The notes: generated by a model not told the origin, from the sequence alone. A DNA stretch of 64,000 nt from Hymenobacter crusticola (GCF_002154225.1 NZ_MTSE01000004.1:434001-498000); one strand, 5' to 3'; counted from the stretch's first letter, positions 56,476 through 64,000 are shown. A program made the numbers and translations.

Positions 56476-56572
56476 CAACCTAGCCGGATGCCGTAGGCGA
56501 GCGTTCCTTCGACCTGTCACGTCGGCTTTTGCCAGCACGCTTGTCGCTCGTTGCTCCGGCTAGCTAGGGTTG
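56476..56572 (+). ncRNA. Y RNA-like unit 6, no tRNA-like domain
   Basis: The terminal helix is TAGCCGGA (56481-56488) with TCCGGCTA (56555-56562), extended by CAACC (56476-56480) with GGTTG (56568-56572) across a small bulge. The box GATGCCGTA at 56487 is the most divergent. The 3' motif GTTGCTCC is at 56550-56557. The interior has a GGC-TTTT-GCC type hairpin (56523-56533) and no tRNA-like arms. 97 nt. Confidence 0.68.
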
Positions 56573-56863
56573 TGTTTCGTCTAAACAGTCCATAACCACA
56601 CTAGTATGGAACCAAGATTTACCCTTAGCCCATTCGGGAGGAAGATTTTGCGGCTTTTTGCCAAGCACCTGCACCGCTTCGCCGCGCTGAAGTGCTTGGA
56701 TAGATAAACGAATCTGGCGCCCAAATTGACAATACGCCTTTGCACGCCTGCACCATCACCGTAAAGGATGGCAGGCACCTAGGTATCAACTAACAACTTC
56801 TGCCGAAAGCAGACGAGACCGTTAGATCAATAGAACCAACGGCTCAAAACAAAGAACCAAATC
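56573..56863 (+). promoter_or_regulatory. Structured leader upstream of rtcB
   Basis: Three hairpins are visible: CCAAGCAC (56661-56668) with GTGCTTGG (56692-56699); GCCTGC plus CATC (56746-56757) with GATGGCAGGC (56767-56776); and TCTGC-CGAAA-GCAGA (56799-56813) inside CTAAC/GTTAG (56790-56825). None carries the Y RNA box. It could be an RNA-responsive leader controlling rtcB, or a decayed array end. No sigma-54 promoter of the RtcR-regulated type and no rtcR gene were seen. Confidence 0.45.
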
Positions 56864-58270
56864 ATGGCTCAACAACTACGTGGCAACGACCTCCGCCAAC
56901 TCGGATTTCCGGAAGGGCGTGCCATTGGCTTAGCGCTAGCACAATTGCAGCGCAAGCACTTGAAAAAACTCTCCCACACCGAGCAGCTAGCTTTGCTCGA
57001 AACCTTACTAAACAACCCCAATGAGTACCTAACCGACCTCGACTGGAGCCACACGGCCGCCGCGCTGTTGCCGCCCCCAAGCCGTCACATTGCCCTCGCT
57101 GAGCGTAAAAACTACGCCGTATTCGGCCCCGAGTACATCGAACAGGGCGCCATCCACCAGATGGAAACGGCCATGAAGCTGCCTGTAACTGTTGCCGGGG
57201 CCCTCATGCCCGATGCTCACCACGGCTACGGTCTGCCCATCGGTGGCGTGCTGGCCACGGACAACGCTGTGATTCCCTACGCCGTGGGCGTCGACATTGG
57301 GTGCCGCATGGCCTTGTCGGTGTACGCACTGCCACCCAAGCACCTGGAGCAGCGCGTGCAGGAACTGCGCAAGATCCTGCTCGACAACACCAAGTTCGGC
57401 AACCGCGACGTGTTCCGTTACGGCCAAAAGCTAGACCACGCGGTATTAGAGCGCGACGAATTTCTGAGCATTCCGTTCCTGCGCAACAAGCAGGAGACGG
57501 CTGCCGCGCAAATCGGGACTTCGGGTGGCGGCAACCACTTCGTAGAGTTCGGCGTGGTCGATATCACCGATCCGCAGAATGAACTCGGGGTGCCGGTGGG
57601 CCAATACCTAGGTCTGCTTTCGCACTCCGGCTCCCGTGGCTTAGGCGCGAGCATCGCCAACCACTACACCAAGCTGGCGAAAGACGTGTGCCAGCTACCC
57701 GCCGAAGCCCAGCACCTAGCTTGGCTTTCGCTCGACACTGAAGCCGGCCAAGAGTACTGGGCTGCCATGAACCTGGCCGGTGACTACGCCTCCGCCTGTC
57801 ACCACCAGATTCACCAGCGCATTGCCAAAGCCCTCGGCGAGCGTCCTGCGGGGAAAGTGGAAAACCACCACAACTTCGCCTGGAAAGAACGTCTGGCTGA
57901 TGGTCGCAACGTGGTGGTGCACCGCAAAGGTGCTACGCCAGCCGGCGCGGGGGTACTCGGTATCATCCCCGGCTCGATGACGGCACCCGGCTTCATCGTG
58001 CGCGGACGGGGCGAGGCGGCTTCGCTAGCTTCAGCATCGCACGGCGCCGGGCGGGCCATGTCGCGGACGCGGGCCAAGCAGGAGCTAGGGGAGGCCGAAG
58101 TGCGCCAGTACCTCGCCGATGCGGGCGTGTCGCTCATTGGTGGCGGCGTGGACGAAGCGCCCCAAGCGTACAAGGACATCTTCGCCGTAATGCGCAGCCA
58201 ACAGGAGCTGGTCGATGTGCTCGGCACGTTCACTCCGCGCATTGTGCGGATGGAAGGCGCTAGTACCTAG
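56864..58270 (+). CDS. rtcB: RNA-splicing ligase RtcB
   Basis: 468 residues, typical length. RtcB joins 2',3'-cyclic phosphate (via 3'-phosphate) to 5'-OH RNA ends using GTP and manganese. Motifs: ALMPDAHHGYGLPIGGVLA (~115), metal Cys in GVDIGCRMA (~147), metal His in GGGNHFVEFG (~222) and LSHSGSRGLG (~253), HHNFAWKE (~335), and the guanylylated His in VVHRKGATPAGAG (~353), followed by ASHGAGRAMSR. All key residues are present. ATG at 56864 follows an AT-rich leader. RtcA is not in the window. Its position after ro and the Y RNA array matches RNA-repair operons. Confidence 0.95.
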   Translation: MAQQLRGNDLRQLGFPEGRAIGLALAQLQRKHLKKLSHTEQLALLETLLNNPNEYLTDLDWSHTAAALLPPPSRHIALAERKNYAVFGPEYIEQGAIHQMETAMKLPVTVAGALMPDAHHGYGLPIGGVLATDNAVIPYAVGVDIGCRMALSVYALPPKHLEQRVQELRKILLDNTKFGNRDVFRYGQKLDHAVLERDEFLSIPFLRNKQETAAAQIGTSGGGNHFVEFGVVDITDPQNELGVPVGQYLGLLSHSGSRGLGASIANHYTKLAKDVCQLPAEAQHLAWLSLDTEAGQEYWAAMNLAGDYASACHHQIHQRIAKALGERPAGKVENHHNFAWKERLADGRNVVVHRKGATPAGAGVLGIIPGSMTAPGFIVRGRGEAASLASASHGAGRAMSRTRAKQELGEAEVRQYLADAGVSLIGGGVDEAPQAYKDIFAVMRSQQELVDVLGTFTPRIVRMEGAST

Positions 58271-58295
58271 GTACATCGACTAGCGTTAGTCGTTT

Positions 58296-58334
58296 AAAAA
58301 AGGCAGCATGACCTAGGGTTGTGCTGCCTTTTTT
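58296..58334 (+). terminator. Terminator after rtcB
   Basis: AAAAAAGGCAGCA (58296-58308) pairs perfectly with TGCTGCCTTTTTT (58322-58334). It closes the RNA-repair island. Confidence 0.9.
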
Positions 58335-58485
58335 GTGCTGATAGTCCTGAGAATAAAGGCTGCTCAAGTTACAGGAAGCTGCTAACATGATCCTGTCGTT
58401 ATCGTTAGGTTACATTTTGAGAGGCGACTTGCGGCTATCTTCGCCGCCGTTCACCGTCTGCTTTTCCCCTCAAGCCTATCCGTTA

Positions 58486-59283
58486 ATGACTAAATCGCTA
58501 CTTATTGCGGCCTCTGCGCTGGTGTTGGTGAGCGCAAACAGCCCTGTGGCCCTCGCTCAATCGCCTGCTAACCCGCCCCAACGTTGGGGTAGTTGGCTGA
58601 TCGGAACGTTTCTCTTGCCAGGTAGTCCCGAAAATAAATGGGGCGGCTTCGCAGAGGTGCAGGCCCGCACCGATGCTGTTTTTGCGAAATACTTCTACAA
58701 CGAGTTGAAAGGCGGCGTGAGCTACGACCTCGACAAGAACTTCACCGCGATGATAGCTGGTGGCCGGTATGCTACGTCTGATTATAGAGCTTTAGAAGAC
58801 GGACCGCTCAACGTGGAAAAGCGCCTCTGGCTGCAACTGGTGCTGAGCCAATACCTAGATCGGCTGAAGATCGAGCACCGCTACCGCATCGAGCAACGGT
58901 GGTTCGACTACCGCGGCGACAGCACGGGACGGCGCAACCGCATTCGCTACCGCCTGAACGCCTTTCTGCCGCTCAACTCGAAGACAATCAAGGATAAGAC
59001 GGTTTTCTTATCGGTGTATGACGAAATATTTTTGAACCCAAAAGGTCCAGTGTTCGAGCGAAACCGGGTGTATGGCGGCGTTGGCTATCAGTTCAACAAG
59101 CACCTTCTTTTGCAAGTTGGCTGGGTAAACCAATCCAATTACAACTTGCCCGCGATTCAGCAGGGCCAGTTTATCCCGCAGATAACGTCTGCTAAAAACA
59201 ACGTGGTGGTAAACGTCATCTACCGCATCGCGCACCGGAGCGCTACGTCTCCAACGGAGCACCTGCCCTCACAACAAGACTAA
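58486..59283 (+). CDS. DUF2490 outer-membrane protein
   Basis: 265 residues from ATG 58486 with signal MTKSLLIAASALVLVSANSPVALA. WGSWLIGTFLLPGSPENKWGGFAEVQARTD, LVLSQYLDRLKIEHRYRIEQRWFD and RNRIRYRLNAFLPLN are DUF2490 features, with alternating strands of a small beta-barrel. An upstream GC-rich segment has a TATCTTCG box near 58435. Function unknown. Confidence 0.85.
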   Translation: MTKSLLIAASALVLVSANSPVALAQSPANPPQRWGSWLIGTFLLPGSPENKWGGFAEVQARTDAVFAKYFYNELKGGVSYDLDKNFTAMIAGGRYATSDYRALEDGPLNVEKRLWLQLVLSQYLDRLKIEHRYRIEQRWFDYRGDSTGRRNRIRYRLNAFLPLNSKTIKDKTVFLSVYDEIFLNPKGPVFERNRVYGGVGYQFNKHLLLQVGWVNQSNYNLPAIQQGQFIPQITSAKNNVVVNVIYRIAHRSATSPTEHLPSQQD

Positions 59284-59454
59284 CTGGGTAGCGCCAAGCC
59301 TGCGCTTTGCTTACTGTTGCCCAATTGCACGTGCAGCAACCTAGGTGTACGTTGCCCGACACACGGAGCGCAGACTTGGCTAACGCGTTCCTTCGGTTTG
59401 CGCTACCTTTAAGTCGCTTCATCCGGCGCCCCTTTTTCCTCGCTTCTTCCCCGC

Positions 59455-61344
59455 ATGACTCGCTTTTTATCTGCTTCCGCGCTACTGCTGGCCCTAGGTG
59501 CTTCACCGGCTAGCTTCGCGCAGCGCGCCCCCGTTTCGGCGCAAGATTCGGCCTTCGTTCGCCAAAACTACCGTAAGATCGACCGCGAAATTCCGATGCG
59601 TGACGGGGTGAAGCTCTACACCGTCCTCTACGTGCCCACCGATGCGTCGGCGCAGCGGCAGTATCCGTTTCTGCTAGAGCGCACGCCGTATTCGGCCGCA
59701 CCTTATGGGGAAAGCAACTACCGTAAGCGCGGGCCCGGACCTAGCCAAGAGCTATCGGCGGAGAAGTACATTTTCGTGTACCAAGATGTGCGCGGCCGCT
59801 ACAAAAGCGAAGGGCAATTTGAGGAAATGACGCCCAACGTACCCGGCAACAACGGCAAGCAAATCGACGAAAGCGCCGACACATACGACACCATCGAGTG
59901 GTTGCTCAAGAACGTGGCCGGCAACAATGGCCGCGTCGGGTTGATGGGTATTTCGTACCCCGGCTTCTATGCCACGGCCGCCCTGCCCGACGCCCACCCG
60001 GCTCTTAAAGCCGTGTCGCCGCAAGCTCCCGTGACGGATGAGTTCATCGGCGACGATGCCAACCACAAAGGCGCCTTCTACCTGCTCGATAACTTCAGCT
60101 TTATGAGCTACTTCGACGCGCCCCGCCAAGGCCCGACGGAGAAGTACAGCCCACTTTTTGCGGCCGAGCCAAAGGATTTGTACAAGTTTTTCTTGGAGCT
60201 AGGTCCACTCAAAAACGCCAACGGCGCGCCGTATTTTAACAACCGTGCTAAGATCTGGAACGAGTACCTAGCTCACCCAACCTATGATGCGTACTGGCGA
60301 GCTCGCAATATCAGGCCAGCGTTGAAAAACGTACAACCTGCCGTGTTGGTGGTAGGTGGGTGGTTCGACGCCGAAGACTTATTTGGGGCGCTGAACACTT
60401 ACAAGGCTATTGAAAAACAGAGCGTTGGTACCAACAATCGCCTCGTGATGGGCCCATGGACGCACGGCGCCTGGGCACGGCAGGAGTGGAGCAAGTTTGG
60501 TCCGCTGAGCTTCGGCCAGAACACCGCCAAGTACTTCCGCGACAACCTGGAAACCAAGTTCTTTAATTACTACCTCAAAGGCAAAGGCGACTTCAAACCT
60601 GCCGAGGCCACAGTATTTAACACCGGCACCAACGAGTGGAAAAGCTACGATGCGTGGCCGCCGAAAGCCGCGAAGTCGCAGACGTTCTATATGCAGGCAG
60701 GAGGAAAGCTAGCGCTGCATAAGCCGACCGCTGCCGAAAGCCCGAATGAGTACGTCAGCGACCCGGCCAATCCGGTGCCGTACACTAACGGCGTATACGC
60801 TCACCGCAACAACGAATACATGATTGAGGATCAGCGCTTCGCTGCGGCTCGTTCTGATGTCCTTACCTTCCAAACCGAGCCGCTCACCGAAGACCTGACC
60901 CTAGCCGGCCCGCTCACCGCCGACCTATTCGTTTCGACCACCGGCACCGACGCCGACTTCATCGTGAAGCTCATCGACGTGGCGCCCGCCGAGGCCTCCG
61001 CCCCGAAAGCTAGCTCCCCCAATGCGCCGGCAACGGGTTACCAACGACTGGTGCGCGCCGAGCCGATTCGGGGTAAGTTTCGCAACAGCTTTGAGAAGCC
61101 AGAGCCCTTCACGCCGGGCCAGGTAGCCGAAGTGAAATACGAACTGCCCGATGTGCTGCACACCTTCAAGAAAGGCCACCGCGTGATGGTGCAAGTGCAA
61201 AGCTCCTGGTTCCCGCTGGTCGACCGCAACCCGCAGACGTTCGTGGATATTCCCAAAGCCGACGCCAAGGATTTCCAGAAAGCCACGATCTGGCTGTACC
61301 ACGACGCGACGCGGCCGTCGGGGCTAGGTATTGGGGCGCTGTAA
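59455..61344 (+). CDS. CocE/NonD family hydrolase (peptidase S15-like), exported
   Basis: 629 residues with signal MTRFLSASALLLALGASPASFA. N-terminal alpha/beta hydrolase: IPMRDGVKLYTVLYVP, YIFVYQDVRGRYKSEGQF, nucleophile GLMGISYPGFYATAALPDAHPALKA, VLVVGGWFDAEDLFG (catalytic Asp region) and LVMGPWTHGAW (catalytic His). The C-terminal jelly-roll (LTLAGPLTADLFVSTTGTDADFIVKLIDV) is the X-Pro dipeptidyl-peptidase domain typical of CocE, glutaryl-7-ACA acylase and alpha-amino-acid ester hydrolases. Confidence 0.92.
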   Translation: MTRFLSASALLLALGASPASFAQRAPVSAQDSAFVRQNYRKIDREIPMRDGVKLYTVLYVPTDASAQRQYPFLLERTPYSAAPYGESNYRKRGPGPSQELSAEKYIFVYQDVRGRYKSEGQFEEMTPNVPGNNGKQIDESADTYDTIEWLLKNVAGNNGRVGLMGISYPGFYATAALPDAHPALKAVSPQAPVTDEFIGDDANHKGAFYLLDNFSFMSYFDAPRQGPTEKYSPLFAAEPKDLYKFFLELGPLKNANGAPYFNNRAKIWNEYLAHPTYDAYWRARNIRPALKNVQPAVLVVGGWFDAEDLFGALNTYKAIEKQSVGTNNRLVMGPWTHGAWARQEWSKFGPLSFGQNTAKYFRDNLETKFFNYYLKGKGDFKPAEATVFNTGTNEWKSYDAWPPKAAKSQTFYMQAGGKLALHKPTAAESPNEYVSDPANPVPYTNGVYAHRNNEYMIEDQRFAAARSDVLTFQTEPLTEDLTLAGPLTADLFVSTTGTDADFIVKLIDVAPAEASAPKASSPNAPATGYQRLVRAEPIRGKFRNSFEKPEPFTPGQVAEVKYELPDVLHTFKKGHRVMVQVQSSWFPLVDRNPQTFVDIPKADAKDFQKATIWLYHDATRPSGLGIGAL

Positions 61345-61364
61345 CGCGAAACACAGGCTTCGCG

Positions 61365-62642
61365 CTATAGTGTGCTCAGCACTGTTCCAGCAACTTCACC
61401 GAAGCCAATGCGCACGCCATCCTTCTCGGCATAGGCACACATCGTTATGGTGTCGCCGTCGAGGAGGAAGTCGCGTTGGGTGCCGTCGGCCAACGCAAAA
61501 GGGCGGGTGCCACCTAGGGTAAGCTCCAGGAGCGAACCAAGAGAATCGGGCGTGGGGCCGCTAATGGTACCGCTGGCGTACAGGTCGCCCACTTGCAGGT
61601 TGCAGCCATTGCTGGTTTGATGGGCAAGCTGCTGAGCCATGCTCCAATAGAGGTAGCGAGAATTGGAGCGGGTGATGGTAGTGGCAGGACCTTCGGCAGG
61701 AGTGAGGCTAACCTCTAGGTTGATGTCGAAGTGATGTGGGTCGACGGTGCGCAGGTACAGCAGGGGCTCGGGCTCCTGCACTGGGCCGGCTACGCGAAAG
61801 GGCTCTAGGGCATCCAGCGTAACGACCCATGGTGAGATGCTGCTGGCGAAGCTTTTGCCCAAGAAAGGCCCCAACGGAACTGTTTCCCAGCCTTGAATAT
61901 CGCGGGCGCTCCAATCATTGAAGAGCACCAGTCCGAAAATGGCCTCCTCCGCGTGCTGAATCGGGATGGGGTGACCTAGCTCCGTAGCCCGGCCCGTGAT
62001 GAAGGCCATTTCCAATTCGAAGTCGAGCTGCTGCGATGGGCCAAAGCTAGGGGCCACAGCGTCAGGCGCTTTGCGTTGGCCGTTTGGTCGCCGGATATCG
62101 GTGCCGGACGCCACAATGCTGCTGGCGCGGCCGTGGTAACCGATGGGGAGGTGGCGCCAGTTGGGCGGCAGCGGGTTCGTTGGGTCGCGGAACAGGCGGC
62201 CCACGTTGGCGGCGTGCTCCAGACTAGAGTAGAAATCGGTATAGTTGCCGGGCTTCACGGGGCGCAACATTTGCACGTCGCGCTGACGCACGAGGCAGGC
62301 CTGCATGGTTTCGTCGTCGCGCAGGGCGGGGTTGTCGTGGCGCAGCAGCTCGCTGGCGCGTTGGCGCACCGAGCGCCACACCGTCCGGCCCTGGGCAATG
62401 AAGCTGTTGAGGGAGCGGCGCCGAAACATTTTGGGTTCGTTCGGACCTAGGTCGAGGTCGTCGAAGAAGCCGCGCTGGCTCAGGGCGTACAAATCCAGCA
62501 CGTAGTCGCCAATAGCCACGCCCACGCGCGGGCCCCGCTCCGGCGTTTCAAACACCCCAAACGGTAGGTTCTGAATGGGAAAATGGCTGGTGGCAGGAAT
62601 GTCGATCCAGGCATGCAGGGCGGGGTTGTTGGCGGCGACCAT
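61365..62642 (-). CDS. fahA: Fumarylacetoacetase
   Basis: 425 residues, the usual length. Final step of tyrosine/phenylalanine catabolism: fumarylacetoacetate to fumarate and acetoacetate. Family blocks: FPIQNLPFGVFE, NYTDFYSSLEHAANVGRLFR, LPIGYHGRASSIVASGTDIRRPNGQ, DFELEMAFITG, and metal/catalytic FNDWSARDIQGWE with PLGPFLGKSFASSISPWVV, then GDLYASGTISGP. No other tyrosine-pathway genes are adjacent. Confidence 0.95.
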   Translation of the reverse strand: MVAANNPALHAWIDIPATSHFPIQNLPFGVFETPERGPRVGVAIGDYVLDLYALSQRGFFDDLDLGPNEPKMFRRRSLNSFIAQGRTVWRSVRQRASELLRHDNPALRDDETMQACLVRQRDVQMLRPVKPGNYTDFYSSLEHAANVGRLFRDPTNPLPPNWRHLPIGYHGRASSIVASGTDIRRPNGQRKAPDAVAPSFGPSQQLDFELEMAFITGRATELGHPIPIQHAEEAIFGLVLFNDWSARDIQGWETVPLGPFLGKSFASSISPWVVTLDALEPFRVAGPVQEPEPLLYLRTVDPHHFDINLEVSLTPAEGPATTITRSNSRYLYWSMAQQLAHQTSNGCNLQVGDLYASGTISGPTPDSLGSLLELTLGGTRPFALADGTQRDFLLDGDTITMCAYAEKDGVRIGFGEVAGTVLSTL

Positions 62643-62855
62643 AGCAGAAAAGGCAGCGTTTGGCAGAAAGGTAATGCGGAGAAAGGAATGTAATTCGATT
62701 ACGTTCGTTCAGCTCGACCGTTGTTGCCAAGCCCAGATTCACTACCGCTATCCACCACCTAGGGCGTCGGACCGGTAGCTGACTGCGCTTGGCTCTGGTG
62801 CGCTTATCTACGGTATTGCCAGCTTCCGGTCAACGGCAATATGCTGCTAAAAAAG

Positions 62856-62887
62856 AAAGCCAGCTTTCTGGGAGGAAAGCTGGCTTT
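62856..62887 (-). terminator. Terminator downstream of nifU-like gene
   Basis: AAAGCCAGCTTTC (62856-62868) pairs perfectly with GAAAGCTGGCTTT (62875-62887); read leftward it is followed by a T-rich run, 20 bases after the NifU-like stop. Confidence 0.85.
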
Positions 62888-62906
62888 TGAAAAGGTAGAT
62901 CAAACG

Positions 62907-63242
62907 CTAAAACTCCGGCGTTGGGACGGGAGTGGGTGGCAGCGGGTGGCCGGGCTGGCCAGCGGGTTGCTCCTGCATCGGAGTAGAATTGATGGCCTCT
63001 ACCGCCCGAATTTCGGGAACGGCTTTTTTCACCGATTCCTCCACACCAGCCTTCAGCGTCATCGGCGACATGGGGCAGGTACCGCACGCGCCGAGCAGCT
63101 CTAGCTTCAGCACCATGTCATCCGTAATATCGAGCACGCGCACATTGCCTCCGTCTGCCGCTAGGTAGGGGCGAATGCTATCCAACGCCTGCTCGATGCG
63201 GGATAACAAAGGATGATCTTCTACGACTACGGAATACGACAT
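62907..63242 (-). CDS. NifU C-terminal-like iron-sulfur scaffold
   Basis: 111 residues from ATG 63242 (MSYSVVVEDHPLLSRIEQALDSIRPYL). YLAADGGNVRVLDI and LELLGACGTCPMSPMTLKAGVEESVKKAVPEI are the NifU C-terminal domain, with the CxxC that holds a [4Fe-4S] cluster for transfer. A Pro/Gln-rich tail follows. It lies downstream of mrp on the same strand, forming an iron-sulfur assembly pair. Confidence 0.9.
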   Translation of the reverse strand: MSYSVVVEDHPLLSRIEQALDSIRPYLAADGGNVRVLDITDDMVLKLELLGACGTCPMSPMTLKAGVEESVKKAVPEIRAVEAINSTPMQEQPAGQPGHPLPPTPVPTPEF

Positions 63243-63431
63243 GAGGTAATAGGTTGATGGGGGTAATGTGCTGGGTAGGGGCTGATCTGCTGTTGAGTAA
63301 CTGATGAACAAACCAGAATGTTAAAATTTGCCGAAGGAATCAATCCACCAGTGTTTCAGAGTACGAGTTTAGGAATTTATTCCTGAACTGTTCTACTCCA
63401 CCACTCGCTGGCACATCGAGGTTTCACCGAA

Positions 63432-64000
63432 TTAGCTGGTCATTTCTACGATCTGCGTACGACCTTGCGTTGCGTTGCGAATGGAAACTTGGCGGGCTAG
63501 CTCCTCAGCCAATTGCTCAAATAACAGCGCTGGCCCGGTGCCGGGTTCCAGAATAGCAGGTGTGCCTAGGTCGCCATTTTCGCGGATGCTTTGTATCAAC
63601 GGAATCTGACCCAGCAACGGCACTTCGTGCTTGTCGGCCAAGGCTTTACCACCGCCCTGTCCGAAAATGTAGTACTTGTTTTCGGGTAGCTCGGCGGGCG
63701 TAAACCACGCCATGTTCTCCACGACGCCGAGCACGGGCACGTTGATCTGGGGTTGACGGAACATCTGCAAGCCTTTCTGCGCGTCGGCCAGGGCCACTTT
63801 CTGCGGCGTAGTCACGATAACGGCACCGGTTACGGGCACGGTTTGTACCAGCGTCAGGTGAATATCGGAGGTGCCGGGCGGCAAATCGAGCAGCAGGTAA
63901 TCGAGCTCGCCCCAATCCACTTCCGTGATAAACTGCTTTAGGGCCGACGAAGCCATCGGGCCGCGCCACACAATAGCACTTTCAGCGGGCGCCAAGAAGC
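63432..64000 (-). CDS. mrp: Mrp/NBP35-type Fe-S carrier ATPase, 5' end beyond window
   Basis: The C-terminal ~188 residues of an Mrp/ApbC P-loop ATPase. Visible: VWRGPMASSALKQFI, WGELDYLLLDLPPGTSDIHLTLVQTVPVTGAVIVTTPQKVALADA (Walker B and switch), GVVENMAWF and the ending LLGQIPLIQSIRENGDLGTPAI. The Walker A half lies outside the window. The usual CxxC of Mrp after ENMAWF is not seen: the sequence reads ENMAWFTPAELPENKYYIFG, as in the Bacteroidetes subfamily. Confidence 0.9.
   Translation of the reverse strand, partial: FLAPAESAIVWRGPMASSALKQFITEVDWGELDYLLLDLPPGTSDIHLTLVQTVPVTGAVIVTTPQKVALADAQKGLQMFRQPQINVPVLGVVENMAWFTPAELPENKYYIFGQGGGKALADKHEVPLLGQIPLIQSIRENGDLGTPAILEPGTGPALLFEQLAEELARQVSIRNATQGRTQIVEMTS

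Larger units (their letters stand above)
55798..56511 (+). repeat. Six copies of a 25-base box, one per Y RNA unit
   Basis: Starts at 55798, 55960, 56104, 56260, 56401 and 56487, each exactly 25 bases: GGTGCCGTA, seven variable bases, then nnTACTTCG. The departures are GGTGTCGTA in the second copy and GATGCCGTA with nnTCCTTCG in the sixth. GTA can pair with TAC in all but the sixth, and the pairing extends in copies 2 and 5, so the box may form a short hairpin beside the Ro-binding helix. GCCGTAG resembles the conserved 5' strand of bacterial Y RNAs. Irregular spacing (84-162 bases) and lack of spacer uniformity exclude CRISPR. Confidence 0.85.

Noticed and set aside
55798..56511. CRISPR array
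   Set aside because: The 25-base box recurs at irregular 84-162 base intervals, contains an internal variable core, and no cas genes are present.
55783..56572. Cluster of normal or intron-containing tRNA genes
   Set aside because: T-arms precede the acceptor and D-arms with a closing loop (UUCG in one case), no anticodon arm follows the D-arm in a usable position, and each set is enclosed by an extra helix; this fits permuted tRNA mimics instead.
56661..56776. Seventh Y RNA unit before rtcB
   Set aside because: The hairpins lack the GGTGCCGTA box, the TACTTCG half and an enclosing helix, so they were treated as leader structure.

Overview
The window looks like a chromosome segment of a GC-rich Bacteroidota, most probably Hymenobacter or a close relative (Cytophagales, Hymenobacteraceae). 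The reasons are a protein with a type IX secretion sorting tail, promoter boxes of the Bacteroidetes TAnnTTTG type, many Bacteroidota-enriched families (DUF5916, DUF1080, NIPSNAP, DUF2490, DUF5694, AsmA-like), and intergenic palindromes of a kind I associate with this genus. The tetranucleotide CTAG, rare in most bacteria, is strikingly common here in genes and in spacers.

Layout. 1-8.8 kb: edge of an MpaB-like (DUF2236) gene, a 32-residue membrane peptide with its own promoter and terminator, then three kinase-fold genes in a row (SelO, an LRR-kinase, a HipA-like kinase overlapping DUF3037), a STAS-like protein, a CAT-fold acetyltransferase, a HAD phosphatase and an AI-2E-type permease. 8.9-16.7 kb: secreted oligogalacturonate-lyase-like and DUF1080 proteins, a disordered hydrophilic protein, an AT-rich esterase that looks acquired, and a large SWIM-SNF2 helicase. 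16.7-31 kb: mostly cell-envelope genes (lipoprotein, beta-barrels, M3 peptidase, FG-GAP/T9SS protein, DUF5916, NIPSNAP, DUF4239, L,D-transpeptidase). 31-50.9 kb: MsrB, amidase, a UvrA paralogue lacking the UvrB-binding region, a methyltransferase, a GVxG-repeat protein paired with a HELTH metalloprotease-like protein, a lone ABC ATPase, an RsbQ-like hydrolase translationally coupled to a PAS histidine kinase, a GNAT, an AsmA-like giant, a J-domain-like protein, a histone-deacetylase-like protein and a DUF5694 protein. 58.3-64 kb: DUF2490, a CocE-type hydrolase, fumarylacetoacetase, and NifU-C plus Mrp iron-sulfur genes.

The most interesting part is 51.2-58.3 kb, which I read as an RNA-repair island: PcfJ-like protein, Ro60/Rsr (TROVE-vWA), microbial-type poly(ADP-ribose) glycohydrolase, about 800 non-coding bases, and the RNA ligase RtcB. 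The non-coding stretch is not empty. It resolves into six tandem structured RNAs separated by only 3-15 bases. Each is closed by its own terminal helix. Each carries a 25-base box (GGTGCCGTA, seven variable bases, nnTACTTCG), and all but the second also have a 3' GTTGC/TTGTCGC motif, as expected for bacterial Y RNAs that bind Ro. Units 2-4 hold a circularly permuted tRNA: T-arm, then acceptor stem closed by a loop, then U8-A9 and D-arm, with the Ro-binding helix where the anticodon arm would be. Unit 1 has a T-arm and a closed acceptor-like stem but no D-arm. Units 5 and 6 lack the tRNA-like domain. A multi-member, structurally graded Y RNA array between ro and rtcB is the candidate new system here. 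All of it is read by eye, without folding software or database search.
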